Assembly (NCBI RefSeq): GCF_000688455.1
Contig: NZ_JIAL01000001.1
Location: 3,622,524-3,686,523 of the forward strand
DNA from: Pseudacidobacterium ailaaui
GTDB lineage: Bacteria; Acidobacteriota; Terriglobia; Terriglobales; Acidobacteriaceae
Direction: 5' to 3'
DNA: 64,000 nucleotides
Within the stretch, counting starts at the first letter, position 1; each line of letters opens with the position of its first letter. Shown here one piece after another: positions 1 through 9,670 of the stretch. The position numbers were made by a program, and so were the translations under genes. Under the pieces are notes generated by a model that saw only the letters and a program-made list of their open reading frames with translations, was not told the origin of the DNA and ran no database searches.

Positions 1-49
1 CATCAACCGGCCACAGCGCCGTCTGTGAGCAAGCCCGCAGGAGGAACCT

Positions 50-1709
50 ATGGCGCACGCAAGCTTTCAAGGACTGCGCGTCCTGTCGCTTGAGTCACGC
101 CGCGCCACGGAAGTTGCCAAGCTCATCCGTACTTACGACGGCAACCCGATTGTTGTGCCTTCCATGCGGGAAGTGCCTGCATCGTCCAACAAGCAGGCTT
201 TTGAATTTGCGGAACGGCTGATCCACCGCGACTTTGATCTTGTGGTCTTTCTTACCGGAGTTGGCGTCCGCACACTTTTGAACGTAGTGGAAACCAGATA
301 TGACCGGACAGCCTTTCTGGATGCGCTTCGTTCTGTGAAAGTCGCCAGCCGCGGCCCAAAGCCTTCCGGTGTCTTGAAAGAGCTGAAAATCCCGATTGCC
401 GTCTCTGCTCCGGAACCATGCACCTGGCGCGAGGTCCTTTCCTCGCTGGACAATGCTTTCGGCGACGAGTTGAAACAGTTTCATGTGGCAGTGCAGGAAT
501 ACGGCGCATCGAACCCGGAATTGCTTACCGGACTGACGGAACGAAGCAAAGAGGTCACCAAAGTGCCGGTCTATCAGTGGGCACTCCCGGAAGACCTGCA
601 ACCCCTGCGCGAATGCGTCCTGGGCATCGCCAATGGAAGCGTAGATGTAGCGCTCTTTATGACGGCCGTGCAGGTCATCCACTTGTTTCAGGTAGCTGAA
701 CAGATGAATTTTGTGGAAGACCTTCGACGTGGCCTGGAATCCATCGCCGTGATTTCCATTGGCCCTACCACATCGGAAGAGCTGCGGCATTATGGCATTG
801 TTCCGGACTTTGAGCCGTCGCACCCCAAAATGGGCTTCCTTGTCAATGAAGCGGCGCAATACGCAGGACGCATCCTGGAGGAGAAACGCAGTCGCTCCAC
901 GTCAGCCTCAGCCGGGATCGAAATGGTCCGGCCTGTGCGCCGCATCGCGCCCTCCTCTCCAGCCATGGCTGGTTTTCGCGATGGACTGACGGCCTTTGAT
1001 TTTCTGCATGAAATTTCAAGCCGCATCGCCTCTGCGGATGCCTTCCATGCCGTTCTGGACCGGATCGTAGACTTCGTCTCAAATGTCATCCCCTGCGATT
1101 CCTGCTTTATCTATGTGCTGGAACAGGACAAACTGGTGCTGCGCGCCTCAAAAAATCCGCATACTGACGTGGTTGACAGGCTGGATGTACGCCTGGGACA
1201 AGGGATTACTGGATGGGTAGCACAGCATCGCGAGCCGGTGGCCATTGCTTCCAATGCATCGCAGGACCCCCGCTTTCAGGTCTTTCAGAACCTTCCGGAA
1301 GACCATTTCGAAGCAATTCTTTGTGTACCGGTGCTGTGTGCCAGCAAGGTTGTGGGGGGTCATCACGCTTCAGCACCGCCAACCCTATCACCACACTTCG
1401 CAGGAAGTGCGTTTGCTCTCCATGCTCGGCTTTCTTGTAGGGGCCGAGATTGAGCGCGCGCGTCTGGAAAATGAAAACGAAGAACTCTCGGATCGACTGG
1501 AAACCCGCATCGCAGTAGACCGCGCCAAAGGAATTCTGCAACGGGACCTTGGCATTGGAGAAGAGGAAGCCTATCGGATGATGCAGCGGGAAAGCCGGCA
1601 GCGCCGCAAGTCTATGCGTGAAATTGCAGAGGCAATTCTTCTGAGCGAAGAATTCAGGAAAAGCCGGCCAGCTGCGGAAGAACGGCCAGCAAAGCAGCCT
1701 GCGGTGTGA
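50..1709 (+). CDS. HemD-like / GAF / ANTAR fusion protein, frameshifted
   Basis: The first part (about residues 1-275) reads as a uroporphyrinogen-III synthase (HemD) domain. It is followed by a GAF sensor domain (about 310-445) and a C-terminal ANTAR RNA-binding antiterminator domain with the motif VDRAKGIL. The start at 50 has an AGGAGG ribosome site five bases upstream. The frame breaks inside the GAF domain at a run of six G (1354-1359). With five G the reading would continue as VGVITLQHRQ into the downstream frame that ends at 1709; as written, the first frame stops at 1453. HemD makes uroporphyrinogen III for haem and sirohaem, whereas ANTAR proteins usually act on nascent RNA, so this is probably a regulator carrying a HemD-like module. 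The break may be a true mutation, phase variation or a homopolymer sequencing error. Confidence 0.75.
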
Positions 1710-1742
1710 AGACTGCATGGTTCCAGACGACCACGTCCGGCT

Positions 1743-2933
1743 TTATTCAGGTAAGTCTGCCTCTTTTTGTTGATTATCCCCGGTTTCTACACGCATGTCG
1801 TGAAAAATCTTTCGTAATTTTTCCTTCATATCTTTGTATTTTTTATATTCCTCCAGTTCATGATTTGCGGCCTGAATGTTGCCCTGCTGGCGATACAGCG
1901 TGTTCAAGCGGTAGTGCGCCACGTAGTCTGTAGGATCCAACTGAATGGCCCGTTCAAGCCATTGCTGTGCTTTGGCGCGATCATTCATCAGCAAAAGGGT
2001 TTTGGCCAGTTCTGTACATGCATCACTGCTGTTGGGCTGCAATGCGGCAGCACGCATCTCATGCTCATACGCGGCCTGGAGATCTCCGCGACGCGCTGCG
2101 ATTTCACCCAGCATCAGCTCAGCACGTCCATCGTCTGGATTCACAGCGAGAGCAGCCTTGAACTCAGCTTCTGCTGCCTGTCGGTTGTTTTCCTCCTGAG
2201 AATTGAACAAAAGGTCTCCCAGTTCTGTATGCAGGCCGGGCAGCCTGGGGTCTATCTGAATTGCTTCACGATAGTTTGCAATGGCGGCAGTTTCCTCTCC
2301 GTGACGCGCCAGCTCACGTGCCATCACCTGATGCATCTCCGCGCTATGCGGTGCAGCCAGCGCAAGCGTGATCATGGCTTTGCCTGCCAGATCGGAATTA
2401 ATTCGATAGCTCATGTAAAGCAGTGCGGGATCGGTCGGCTGGATTGCCAACAGGCTGGAAACTACTGCGGCCGCTTTCTCCAGGTCCCCACTCGCTGTGT
2501 CCTCATCAATCAGTACGCGACCCACTTCGTTTTTGAATTTGCTTTCATCCAGATGAGGAAAGGCCGCCTCAAGGTCGGCACGGCTATTGGCAGCATCGTT
2601 GACTCTGGCTTCTGCAAGCCCCAGCAGGGCCTGGATCTTCCACAATCCTGGTTGCAAGTGCACCGCGGAGCGCAGGTGGGGTACGGCGGCAGCGTAGTCT
2701 CCGCGAAAAAACAGCAGCACCCCCAGATTGCCCTGAGCATCGGCATTGTTAGGATCGAGAGAAAGGATGGCCTGAAATTCAGGGATGGCCAGATCTGGGC
2801 GCTTCTGCTCTAGATACGCGTGGGCCCTCCGGCTGTGGGCTTCAATTTTCTGTTGCGCAGTTGCACCGGATTGGGCAAAGGCCAGAGAGTACAACCACAA
2901 CAGCCCAAATCCAAAAATAATGTTTTTTCTCAT
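1743..2933 (-). CDS. exported TPR-repeat protein
   Basis: This 396-aa protein has an N-terminal signal peptide (MRKNIIFGFGLLWLYSLAFA, then a polar stretch). Tandem tetratricopeptide repeats fill most of the rest, seen as repeated patterns such as LDPNNADAQGNLG and LDPTDYVAHYRLN. TPR superhelices mediate protein-protein contacts, and no catalytic motif is visible. It lies 75 bp downstream of the TonB-type receptor gene, but a strong terminator sits between them, so it may be transcribed separately or by read-through. Exported TPR proteins beside Oar-like receptors recur in Acidobacteriota, and a role at the envelope is inferred. The specific function is unknown. Confidence 0.85.
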   Translation of the reverse strand: MRKNIIFGFGLLWLYSLAFAQSGATAQQKIEAHSRRAHAYLEQKRPDLAIPEFQAILSLDPNNADAQGNLGVLLFFRGDYAAAVPHLRSAVHLQPGLWKIQALLGLAEARVNDAANSRADLEAAFPHLDESKFKNEVGRVLIDEDTASGDLEKAAAVVSSLLAIQPTDPALLYMSYRINSDLAGKAMITLALAAPHSAEMHQVMARELARHGEETAAIANYREAIQIDPRLPGLHTELGDLLFNSQEENNRQAAEAEFKAALAVNPDDGRAELMLGEIAARRGDLQAAYEHEMRAAALQPNSSDACTELAKTLLLMNDRAKAQQWLERAIQLDPTDYVAHYRLNTLYRQQGNIQAANHELEEYKKYKDMKEKLRKIFHDMRVETGDNQQKEADLPE

Positions 2934-2952
2934 AACGCTGAGCGTACTCTTT

Positions 2953-2987
2953 TTTGAAAGAAAAAGAGACGGCCCAAGGCCGTCTCT
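2953..2987 (-). terminator. rho-independent terminator of the first TonB-type receptor
   Basis: The arms AGAGACGGCC (2965-2974) and GGCCGTCTCT (2978-2987) pair perfectly over 10 bp around a 3-nt loop. In the minus-strand RNA the hairpin is followed at once by a U-rich run (2953-2964 read in reverse). It lies 22 bp after the stop of the gene ending at 3009. Confidence 0.9.
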
Positions 2988-3008
2988 GAAACAAGCATTG
3001 CATTCTGC

Positions 3009-6000
3009 TTAGAAGGTGAAGTGCGCGCTAAGCTGCATGTTGCGCCCACCCACGGTGGTTGAGCTGATCTGCTGCGAGAACAGATTTTCAGGATATGCCT
3101 GCCCCGCCCCCACATTCGGCAGATTGTTCTGTGGGACCCCGAAGCTGGGATGGTTGAATGCGTTCGTAGCGTCAGCACGGATCTGCAACTTGACCTGCTC
3201 CGTCATGGAGAATGTCTTGCCAAGGGAGAGATTGACGACGTTCAGCCCTGGTCCATAAAGGCTATTGCGACGCACGTTCCCCCATTGACCGGGTACTGGC
3301 TGCGAGAAGGCCGCAGGGTTATACCATTCCTGAATCGTGCGGTGACGAGGAATCGGACTGACTCCGGTTGCATTGGGATAGATGGAACCAGACAGAGCAT
3401 AGTTTGGGCCGCTCGTTGTCACGGTAAATGGATTGCCCGTGGAAAGCACCATCGTGCCGCCAAGCTGCCACCCTCCAACCACTCCATCCAAGAGCCGATT
3501 ATGGTTGAGATATGCCCTGCCGATACCAAATGGAAGCTCATAGACAGCGTATCCTTTGAAGGCATTCCGCACATCAAAATTCGAGCTTCCGTAATTGGCC
3601 GATGGATTGTAGGCATTCTGGTAAGGCTGGCTTCCAGCACGGCTTCCCCACCCAGATGAGTCCTGATCGTCCAGCATGTGCGACCAGACGTAGTTAAAGT
3701 TAAAGCTTAGTCCTGAAGTGAAGCGCTTCGTGATAGAAGCCTGCAGCGAGTTGTAGTTGGAGATGGCATTGTTCGTGCTTCCGTTGATGCTGCCATAAAT
3801 TGGATAGGGCCGATCGGCGCTATCATTCGACGAGAACTTCGATTCCGGAACCTGATTAATATCTACCGGAAATGCGAGGTTCTGACCGTGGCTTGCAACA
3901 TAGGCAATTTCTCCGACCATATTGGTGCCCAGCGAACGCTGGACCGCCAGTGTCCACTGATAGATTTTGGGCACTGGTGTGTGATAAGCGTTGTAATTCA
4001 CATTTTGCCCATTACGCGCAGCCGGGTCCGTCGAGGCGGTGGTGTAAGGCAGGTTGGACCCGGTTCCACCAATCAGCACTACCGGAGTAATGCCATTGGT
4101 CTGGTCGGTGACACTGCCAGAAGAGCTAATAGCGTCACCCATACCGGCACCATATGTATCCAGGCTCCAGTTGTATGCATAGATTCCGAAGCCACCGCGG
4201 ATCGTGGTATTCGGAACCGGGAGCCATGAGAAGCCCACCCGAGGCAGTACCGTATCATAAACATCCGCCTGTAGGGAGTGCCGGCCATGTGCTCCTGTAG
4301 TGCCATACCACATCGCGCCCGGGGTGTCCGTGGCAGGATTGATCACTTCCGGATCAAAATCTGCCATGTTGTTCTTTACCTCATTCCATCCATGTCGAAT
4401 CTGATACCTCAAGCCCAGGTTCAGGGTAAGGTTAGGACGGACTTTGTAATCGTCCTGAATGAATACATGCGCATCCTTCAACCGACCGCCATACTCCGGT
4501 GAAACACTTGCGTTCCAGGATTGCGCATATCCCAGCAGAAAGTCCGCATAATTCAGGCCAGTAGAAGTATTGGGCTGGGCCACACCATTGGAATCCAGTG
4601 TCCACTGTTGCGTATATTGCCCAGAGAAATTCATGGTGCCTGCATTGGTATTGCCCCAGGCAGTAGAGTCATCGCGATAGATCAGTACCTCTCCACCGAA
4701 GTGAAGGATGTGCTTGCCGCGGATCATTGTCACGACATCTGAGGGGTCAAACACATGCTCTTTGTAGACGGCATTGGAACTCGGCTGGATCCACGCATAG
4801 GGATAAGGTGGCCCAAATTGGACAGCAGGAATCGTATCGGCCTTGGCAAACTGCCAGCCGAGCTTGGCCGGATAGCCTTTGCCCAGTGACAGATCTGCAA
4901 AAAAGTTTCCCTGCCAGGTATAGCCGAGGCGTGCCTCGTTGATGGTAGTCGAGCTAATGTTCCAGACGTCGGTAATCTGTGCGTTGTTGTTGTCCACGTC
5001 GCCGGACTGACATCCAATCGGACAGGCCGTCACAGAATTGGGATAGATGACCGGCGTGTCACTCTGGGTGTCTGACATGGTCAGGCGGTTATTCGGCGTA
5101 ATGTCATAATCGAGACGACCAAAAAACTTCCTGTACGGCGTCGACTGCGGCAGGCTTGAGTAGAAGTTGTTCTGCAACAATCCAACAGAATTCAGGCTCC
5201 CGGCAACAAACTTTCCACCCGGAATGTGATTGGAAGGAGTGGGATAAAACTGCTGGAAGGCCGCTGCAACTTTATCGAACATGGCCTGCGGAATGGCATT
5301 CGATCCATATTCTTCAAGAAATGACTTGCGAATCGGGTAGGGATTTCCTTTTGCATCGTGCCCGATGGTTTGCGTCGTCGGATCGTAAATCAACGGCTGT
5401 CCAGAGAAGTCGCCCGCCATGACCTGCGTAGTGGGCACCGTGTTGAAGGAGTTGCTGGCCGATCCGTGGTCGACAATCTGATCGTAGTTAAAAAAGAAGA
5501 ACATCCTGCGGCGAAGAATCGGACCGCCGATGGAACCGCCAAATTCGTTATAGCGAAGGAATGGCACTGTAACTTTATTTCCAAAGCCATAATTGGCAGC
5601 ATTCAATGCATCATTCTGAAAATAGTCGTAGGCCGAACCGTGAAACTCGTTTGTGCCACCTTTGCTGATCTGGTTGAAGATGACACCACCGATTCCATAC
5701 TGTGCGGAAAAGGTAGAGGTATTGACCTGAAGCTCAGAGACGGTCTCAAAGATTGCGGGGTTGGCATTCTGGCTGTGGGACAGGGTCGTGGAAGCCCCAT
5801 CGGCGAGAATGTTGCTATAGGGTAGGTTGCCATTGATGGCTACTTCCTGGCCGGGATTGGACGCTCCCTGGGACCCACCTGGCGTTCCACTCGCGCCAGG
5901 AAGCAAAATTGTAAAGCTCTCCCAGCTTGTGCCTGCCGTTGCTGCCACCTGCGGCAACTGGGACATGGATTTGGCATCCAGCGTGGTGGATTGTTCGGCC

Positions 6001-6389
6001 GAGTCAGTGTTGAGCAATGGCACATCGGAATTTACTACGACCGATTGTGTGGCCGAACCGACCTTCATCTGGCCGTTGACGGTCATAAACCCTACCTGGA
6101 CAGTAATAGGGCCTCGAATCAGCTCTTCAAAACCATCTTTTGAGAACGTGACTTTATAGTTGCCGGTAACGATGGACGATGTGTCATAAATGCCATCGTT
6201 GTTAGTGACAAACTCTTTTGAAACACCCGTGTCCACATTCAGGACCGTCACCTTTACACCGGGAATCACCGCACCAGAGGGGTCTGTAACCGTACCTCGA
6301 ATGTCGCCGGAATTTGTGCTTTGCGCAGAAACCACGACGGCCGACAGAATACCTGCGGCGGCCAGGGTCCTGAAGACTGCTTTCCACAT
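3009..6389 (-). CDS. Oar-like TonB-dependent receptor with carboxypeptidase-regulatory domain
   Basis: This 1126-aa outer-membrane protein starts at MWKAVFRTLAAAG, where an AGGAGG site lies six bases upstream. A signal peptide (about 1-25) is followed by a carboxypeptidase-regulatory-like Ig fold (about 27-110: GDIRGTVTDPSGAVIPGVKV), a plug region, and a long beta-barrel ending in an aromatic residue (SAHFTF), as expected for BAM insertion. Such receptors are expanded in Acidobacteriota and are thought to import large substrates such as oligosaccharides. It is divergent from a GH30 glycosidase gene, and the shared 220-bp gap carries two LacI-type palindromes, so a carbohydrate substrate is likely. 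The exact substrate cannot be read from sequence. Confidence 0.93.
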   Translation of the reverse strand: MWKAVFRTLAAAGILSAVVVSAQSTNSGDIRGTVTDPSGAVIPGVKVTVLNVDTGVSKEFVTNNDGIYDTSSIVTGNYKVTFSKDGFEELIRGPITVQVGFMTVNGQMKVGSATQSVVVNSDVPLLNTDSAEQSTTLDAKSMSQLPQVAATAGTSWESFTILLPGASGTPGGSQGASNPGQEVAINGNLPYSNILADGASTTLSHSQNANPAIFETVSELQVNTSTFSAQYGIGGVIFNQISKGGTNEFHGSAYDYFQNDALNAANYGFGNKVTVPFLRYNEFGGSIGGPILRRRMFFFFNYDQIVDHGSASNSFNTVPTTQVMAGDFSGQPLIYDPTTQTIGHDAKGNPYPIRKSFLEEYGSNAIPQAMFDKVAAAFQQFYPTPSNHIPGGKFVAGSLNSVGLLQNNFYSSLPQSTPYRKFFGRLDYDITPNNRLTMSDTQSDTPVIYPNSVTACPIGCQSGDVDNNNAQITDVWNISSTTINEARLGYTWQGNFFADLSLGKGYPAKLGWQFAKADTIPAVQFGPPYPYAWIQPSSNAVYKEHVFDPSDVVTMIRGKHILHFGGEVLIYRDDSTAWGNTNAGTMNFSGQYTQQWTLDSNGVAQPNTSTGLNYADFLLGYAQSWNASVSPEYGGRLKDAHVFIQDDYKVRPNLTLNLGLRYQIRHGWNEVKNNMADFDPEVINPATDTPGAMWYGTTGAHGRHSLQADVYDTVLPRVGFSWLPVPNTTIRGGFGIYAYNWSLDTYGAGMGDAISSSGSVTDQTNGITPVVLIGGTGSNLPYTTASTDPAARNGQNVNYNAYHTPVPKIYQWTLAVQRSLGTNMVGEIAYVASHGQNLAFPVDINQVPESKFSSNDSADRPYPIYGSINGSTNNAISNYNSLQASITKRFTSGLSFNFNYVWSHMLDDQDSSGWGSRAGSQPYQNAYNPSANYGSSNFDVRNAFKGYAVYELPFGIGRAYLNHNRLLDGVVGGWQLGGTMVLSTGNPFTVTTSGPNYALSGSIYPNATGVSPIPRHRTIQEWYNPAAFSQPVPGQWGNVRRNSLYGPGLNVVNLSLGKTFSMTEQVKLQIRADATNAFNHPSFGVPQNNLPNVGAGQAYPENLFSQQISSTTVGGRNMQLSAHFTF

Positions 6390-6460
6390 AAAAGCCTCCT
6401 GAAGCTCTTTCTGCTGTCTGTTTCGCGATGCCGTGTACATCGTGAGGCTTCATCCCAACA

Positions 6461-6474
6461 GACAAGCGTTTGTT
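6461..6474. promoter_or_regulatory. candidate LacI-family operator 1
   Basis: GACAAGCGTTTGTT is an imperfect palindrome with the central CG typical of LacI-family sites. It lies in the divergent gap between the receptor gene (starts at 6389) and the GH30 gene (starts at 6610). It resembles the second site at 6569-6582 (shared pattern GACAA-R-CS-TTTGT). The regulator encoded at 7997-9076 is the obvious candidate to bind it. Confidence 0.45.
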
Positions 6475-6568
6475 TTCTTCTCGTTTGCAATCGCCTGGGA
6501 AGGGCCGATGATGATAAGAACAATTCCCAAACATACTTGTCAAGCAAATTCTTTTTCGTGTAGCTTTA

Positions 6569-6582
6569 GACAAACCTTTGTC
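6569..6582. promoter_or_regulatory. candidate LacI-family operator 2
   Basis: GACAAACCTTTGTC has perfect 6-bp inverted arms (GACAAA/TTTGTC). It lies 27 bp upstream of the GH30 start codon, a position suited to repression of that gene. It shares its half-site with the site at 6461-6474. Confidence 0.5.
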
Positions 6583-6609
6583 TTACAGGAACAAGGAAAC
6601 AAAAACCTT

Positions 6610-8013
6610 ATGATTCAAAATACCGACCGGCGCACTTTTCTTAAGCTCTCGGCGATGGCGGCCGCATCCGCCATTTCTCCCTCGTTTGCCGAGGCCAACC
6701 GGGACATCCGGGCGTGGCGCACGACACAGGGGCAGCGGTGGCAGCCGGTCAAGGGACTGGCATGGACGCTGCCGGGCAGCATGTCCCCTATGGTCATTCG
6801 ACTCGATCCGGCCCAAAAATATCAGCAGGTTCTGGGTTTCGGCGCAGCGCTCACAGATGCATCCTGCTATCTGCTGGAACAACTGGATGCGGAAAAACGC
6901 AGGGCCATTCTGGAGGAATGCTTCGGGCCCTCCGGGCTGCAGCTCTCTGTGGCCAGGACGACGATCGGATCCAGTGATTACTCGCTGTCTGCCTATAGTT
7001 ATGACGATACCCCGCAGCCGGATCCCGAGCTGAAACATTTCAGCATTGAGCACGACCGGAAATATATTCTTCCGCTGCTGCGCGAGGTCCAGAAGATTAA
7101 CCCCGAGACGTTCTACTTTTCTTCACCCTGGAGCCCTCCGGGCTGGATGAAGACGGGCGGATCTCTCCTGGGCGGATCCATGCGGAAACACTATTTCGAT
7201 GCATATGCTCAATACTTTGTGAAATTCCTGGAGGGCTATGCTGCAGAAGGGGTAAAGATCAAGGCCATTACCGTGCAGAACGAAGTAGACACGGATCAGG
7301 ACGGCCGGATGCCGCAGGCCCTATGGGGACAAGAATATGAGATGGATTTTGTAAAAGAGCATCTGGGACCGGCGCTGCAACGGGCCGGGCTGGATACGAA
7401 AATCTGGATCCTGGACCATAACTACAACCTCTGGGGCCGGGTCGTGGATGAACTTAGTGATCCGGAAGTTTATAGGTACGTCGATGGAGTTGCATGGCAT
7501 GGATATTACGGCAACGCATCTGCAATGACGCGCGTTCATGACCTGTTTCCAGACAAAAATGCTTACTGGACTGAGGGAGGACCGGATTATAAAGACCCAG
7601 ACTATGCGACAGACTGGACCAAGTGGTCCAAGACCTTCACCGAAATTCTACGTAACTGGGCACGCTGCATTGTAAGCTGGAACCTTGTCCTTGATGAAAA
7701 TGGAAAACCGAACATCGGGCCCTTTGATTGTGGCGGAGTGATTACGGTGCACTCTGGTACGCATGAAGTCACCCGCAGCGGACAGTTCCTGGCTTTTGCG
7801 CATTACTCCAAAGTCATCCGTCGCGGCGCACGCATCTTCGCGTCCTGGGGAGATACAGAGGAGATTGCCCATGTAGCGGCTGAGAATCCGGACGGCAGTC
7901 GTGTATTGATACTGACCAATACAGGCAAAGAACAGCCTGTACAGATTGCGTTGAAAGAGCAAGCACTTTCGTTGACCCTTCCGCCCGATTCTGTCACTAC
8001 GCTTGCGTGGTAA
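6610..8013 (+). CDS. GH30 family glycoside hydrolase (glucosylceramidase-like), Tat-exported
   Basis: This 467-aa protein begins MIQNTDRRTFLKLSA, a twin-arginine leader (RRTFLK). The GH30 fold is supported by LGFGAALTDAS (about 75-85), the acid/base glutamate in TVQNE (E225) and the nucleophile in YWTEGG (E322). These enzymes retain configuration while cleaving beta-glucosides, beta-xylans or beta-1,6-glucans; which of these is cut here is not clear. The longer upstream reading frame was rejected because it overruns the promoter region and lacks a leader. The gene is divergent from a TonB-type receptor and convergent with a LacI regulator, overlapping its 3' end by 17 bp, which suggests one uptake and degradation unit. 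Confidence 0.93.
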   Translation: MIQNTDRRTFLKLSAMAAASAISPSFAEANRDIRAWRTTQGQRWQPVKGLAWTLPGSMSPMVIRLDPAQKYQQVLGFGAALTDASCYLLEQLDAEKRRAILEECFGPSGLQLSVARTTIGSSDYSLSAYSYDDTPQPDPELKHFSIEHDRKYILPLLREVQKINPETFYFSSPWSPPGWMKTGGSLLGGSMRKHYFDAYAQYFVKFLEGYAAEGVKIKAITVQNEVDTDQDGRMPQALWGQEYEMDFVKEHLGPALQRAGLDTKIWILDHNYNLWGRVVDELSDPEVYRYVDGVAWHGYYGNASAMTRVHDLFPDKNAYWTEGGPDYKDPDYATDWTKWSKTFTEILRNWARCIVSWNLVLDENGKPNIGPFDCGGVITVHSGTHEVTRSGQFLAFAHYSKVIRRGARIFASWGDTEEIAHVAAENPDGSRVLILTNTGKEQPVQIALKEQALSLTLPPDSVTTLAW

Positions 8014-9076
8014 GACGACGCAGCTTTGCGGAGGATTTTGCTGCGTCGCGCGAGGGCCCTGTGGATTCCCGGACAATCAGCTGCGGCTTGACGGCGACCT
8101 CGGCAGGCGACGTTCTGCTCGAACTGAGTTTCTGGAGCAACAGTTGCGCAGAAAGGCGGCCCATTTCATGCAAAGGCTGGCAGATGGTGGTGAGGCTAGG
8201 CGTTTGAAAAGCGGCCTGTGGAATGTCGTCAAATCCAATAACGGAAATGTCCTCGGGGACACGAAGTTGAGCATCATGCAGAGCACGGATGGCACCGATG
8301 GCAGCCATGTCATTGAAGCAGACAATGGCGGTAAAACGGCGATGGTGCGCCAGAAGCTGCTGCACCACGGGATAACCCAGCTCAGGAGAAGTGAGATCTT
8401 CCGTTAACTGGATCGTCATTTCCTGCCGAATGGCAATCCCCAGATCACGGGCCGCCTTTACAATTCCCTGCCAGCGCACCTCTGAATCCGAACTGTACGG
8501 CTGCCCGCGCATGAAGGCAATGCTGCGGTGTCCGAGATCATACAAATGGCGCATGGTCAGTTCAGCGGCCCTGTTGTGGTCCAGGACCACGTTTGTAACG
8601 TTCGGGATCCTGCGATGTCCGGCGACGGCCACAGCAGGAACCGCAAGCTTGTGGTCCAAGTGCGTGTCAATGGCGATGATGCCCTCGGCCCCCCGGCTGA
8701 TTAGCATCCGAGGATACTGTTCGATAAGGTCAGGACGGTGCCGATGATGGGCAATAAAGTAAAAATAGTCCTCTTCGAGCAGGTGGTCGCCGATGCCGCT
8801 CATAACTTCCGTGTGATATCCGTCGGCGAGGACCGGGACCAGGATGCCAATCGTCATCGTGCGACGGTTGCGTAAGGAGCGCGCTACAAAGCTTGGCTGA
8901 TAGTTGAATTTTTTTGCCGCAGCCCGAATGCGCTCGCGGGTCGCTTCTGGAATCGACCGTCCGGGAACATTGTTGAGAACAACCGAAACCGTGGCGGGGT
9001 CAAGTTTTAGGTAAGCAGCAAGAACCTTTAGGGTGACTGGTTCCCCGGCCTTGCCGGTATCACGGTGTTTGCCCAT
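7997..9076 (-). CDS. LacI-family transcriptional regulator
   Basis: This 359-aa protein has an N-terminal helix-turn-helix (about residues 14-33, VTLKVLAAYLKLDPATVSVVL), a hinge helix (YQPSFVARSLR) and a periplasmic-binding-protein-like sugar sensor ending GFDDIPQAAFQTPSLTTI. LacI proteins usually repress sugar genes until an inducer binds. The ATG at 9076 is preferred over the TTG at 9094; GGAGG lies 11 bases before that ATG, a rather long gap. Its 3' end overlaps the GH30 gene by 17 bp, and two matching palindromes lie in the GH30/receptor promoter region, so it is probably the local regulator. Confidence 0.93.
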   Translation of the reverse strand: MGKHRDTGKAGEPVTLKVLAAYLKLDPATVSVVLNNVPGRSIPEATRERIRAAAKKFNYQPSFVARSLRNRRTMTIGILVPVLADGYHTEVMSGIGDHLLEEDYFYFIAHHRHRPDLIEQYPRMLISRGAEGIIAIDTHLDHKLAVPAVAVAGHRRIPNVTNVVLDHNRAAELTMRHLYDLGHRSIAFMRGQPYSSDSEVRWQGIVKAARDLGIAIRQEMTIQLTEDLTSPELGYPVVQQLLAHHRRFTAIVCFNDMAAIGAIRALHDAQLRVPEDISVIGFDDIPQAAFQTPSLTTICQPLHEMGRLSAQLLLQKLSSSRTSPAEVAVKPQLIVRESTGPSRDAAKSSAKLRRLTTQA

Positions 9077-9158
9077 AGTATCTGCAACCTCCAATGTACA
9101 TCAGCAGGAGGCGTACCGGAGCAAATTCATGGTGGAGAAATCGCTGAATATGCAGGAT

Positions 9159-9173
9159 ATGGCGCGCCCAGAA
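9159..9173 (+). repeat. 15-bp copy of the tRNA-Arg 3' end (candidate attachment site)
   Basis: ATGGCGCGCCCAGAA here is identical and in the same orientation to 11379-11393, which covers the CCA end and acceptor arm of the tRNA-Arg gene. A partial tRNA 3' end at the far side of an insertion is the classic trace of site-specific integration. Confidence 0.5.
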
Positions 9174-9216
9174 AGGGACGATTTCCGAAATCTTCGGACG
9201 GTCAAACGCCGAGTAG

Positions 9217-9660
9217 CTAATCGCAGTATCTGGGTCGCCATACGGCCAGCATCATATACTCAGCCCACTGCCGCATCTCATTGTCCTCGACAACTGTGAA
9301 CTGTACAACGCAGTTGGTGCGAATCCACGACTTTGCCTCACTGAGGCTTACACACACACCGTTGCGGACAAGTTGATAACGGAGATTACCTTTCTGATTT
9401 CCCTGAAAGTGGTTTTGGTAAATGCGCTGGCGAAGACCCCCGGCGGCAGTTTTTGTGCACCCAGCCCTAAGTACTTCTCCTGGTGCTGCAGCTTTTTCGT
9501 AGATAGCATATATGCCGGGCTTATTCGGCAAACGTCCACGCAACTGCTCATCAAAAGGAACAGGGATGCTCTTCAAGAGCTGATCCAGAATCGACATGAG
9601 TTCCGCGGTGCGCACAGTCTTCCAATCAGAACATCCAGAATTATTGTTGTGCCAATTCAT
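9217..9660 (-). CDS. GIY-YIG superfamily protein
   Basis: This 147-aa protein carries the GIY motif (GIYAIY, residues 49-54). A degenerate second motif RAG (65-67) replaces YIG. The arginine of GLRQRI (R77) and a glutamate (E134, QWAEYMML) sit where GIY-YIG nucleases place catalytic residues. The start is the ATG at 9660, which has AGGAAG seven bases upstream, rather than an earlier ATG overlapping the previous gene. It begins 10 bp after the 82-aa gene, so the two form an operon. GIY-YIG domains occur in repair nucleases, homing enzymes and restriction enzymes; the weak YIG motif makes activity uncertain. Confidence 0.75.
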   Translation of the reverse strand: MNWHNNNSGCSDWKTVRTAELMSILDQLLKSIPVPFDEQLRGRLPNKPGIYAIYEKAAAPGEVLRAGCTKTAAGGLRQRIYQNHFQGNQKGNLRYQLVRNGVCVSLSEAKSWIRTNCVVQFTVVEDNEMRQWAEYMMLAVWRPRYCD

Positions 9661-9670
9661 ATCATTCTTC

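Noticed and set aside
1860..2813. A 317-codon plus-strand frame opposite the TPR gene
   Set aside because: It is antisense to a clear TPR protein with a signal peptide and shows no family pattern.
3150..3659. A 169-codon plus-strand frame inside the first receptor gene
   Set aside because: The opposite strand encodes continuous barrel sequence; the frame is an antisense by-product.
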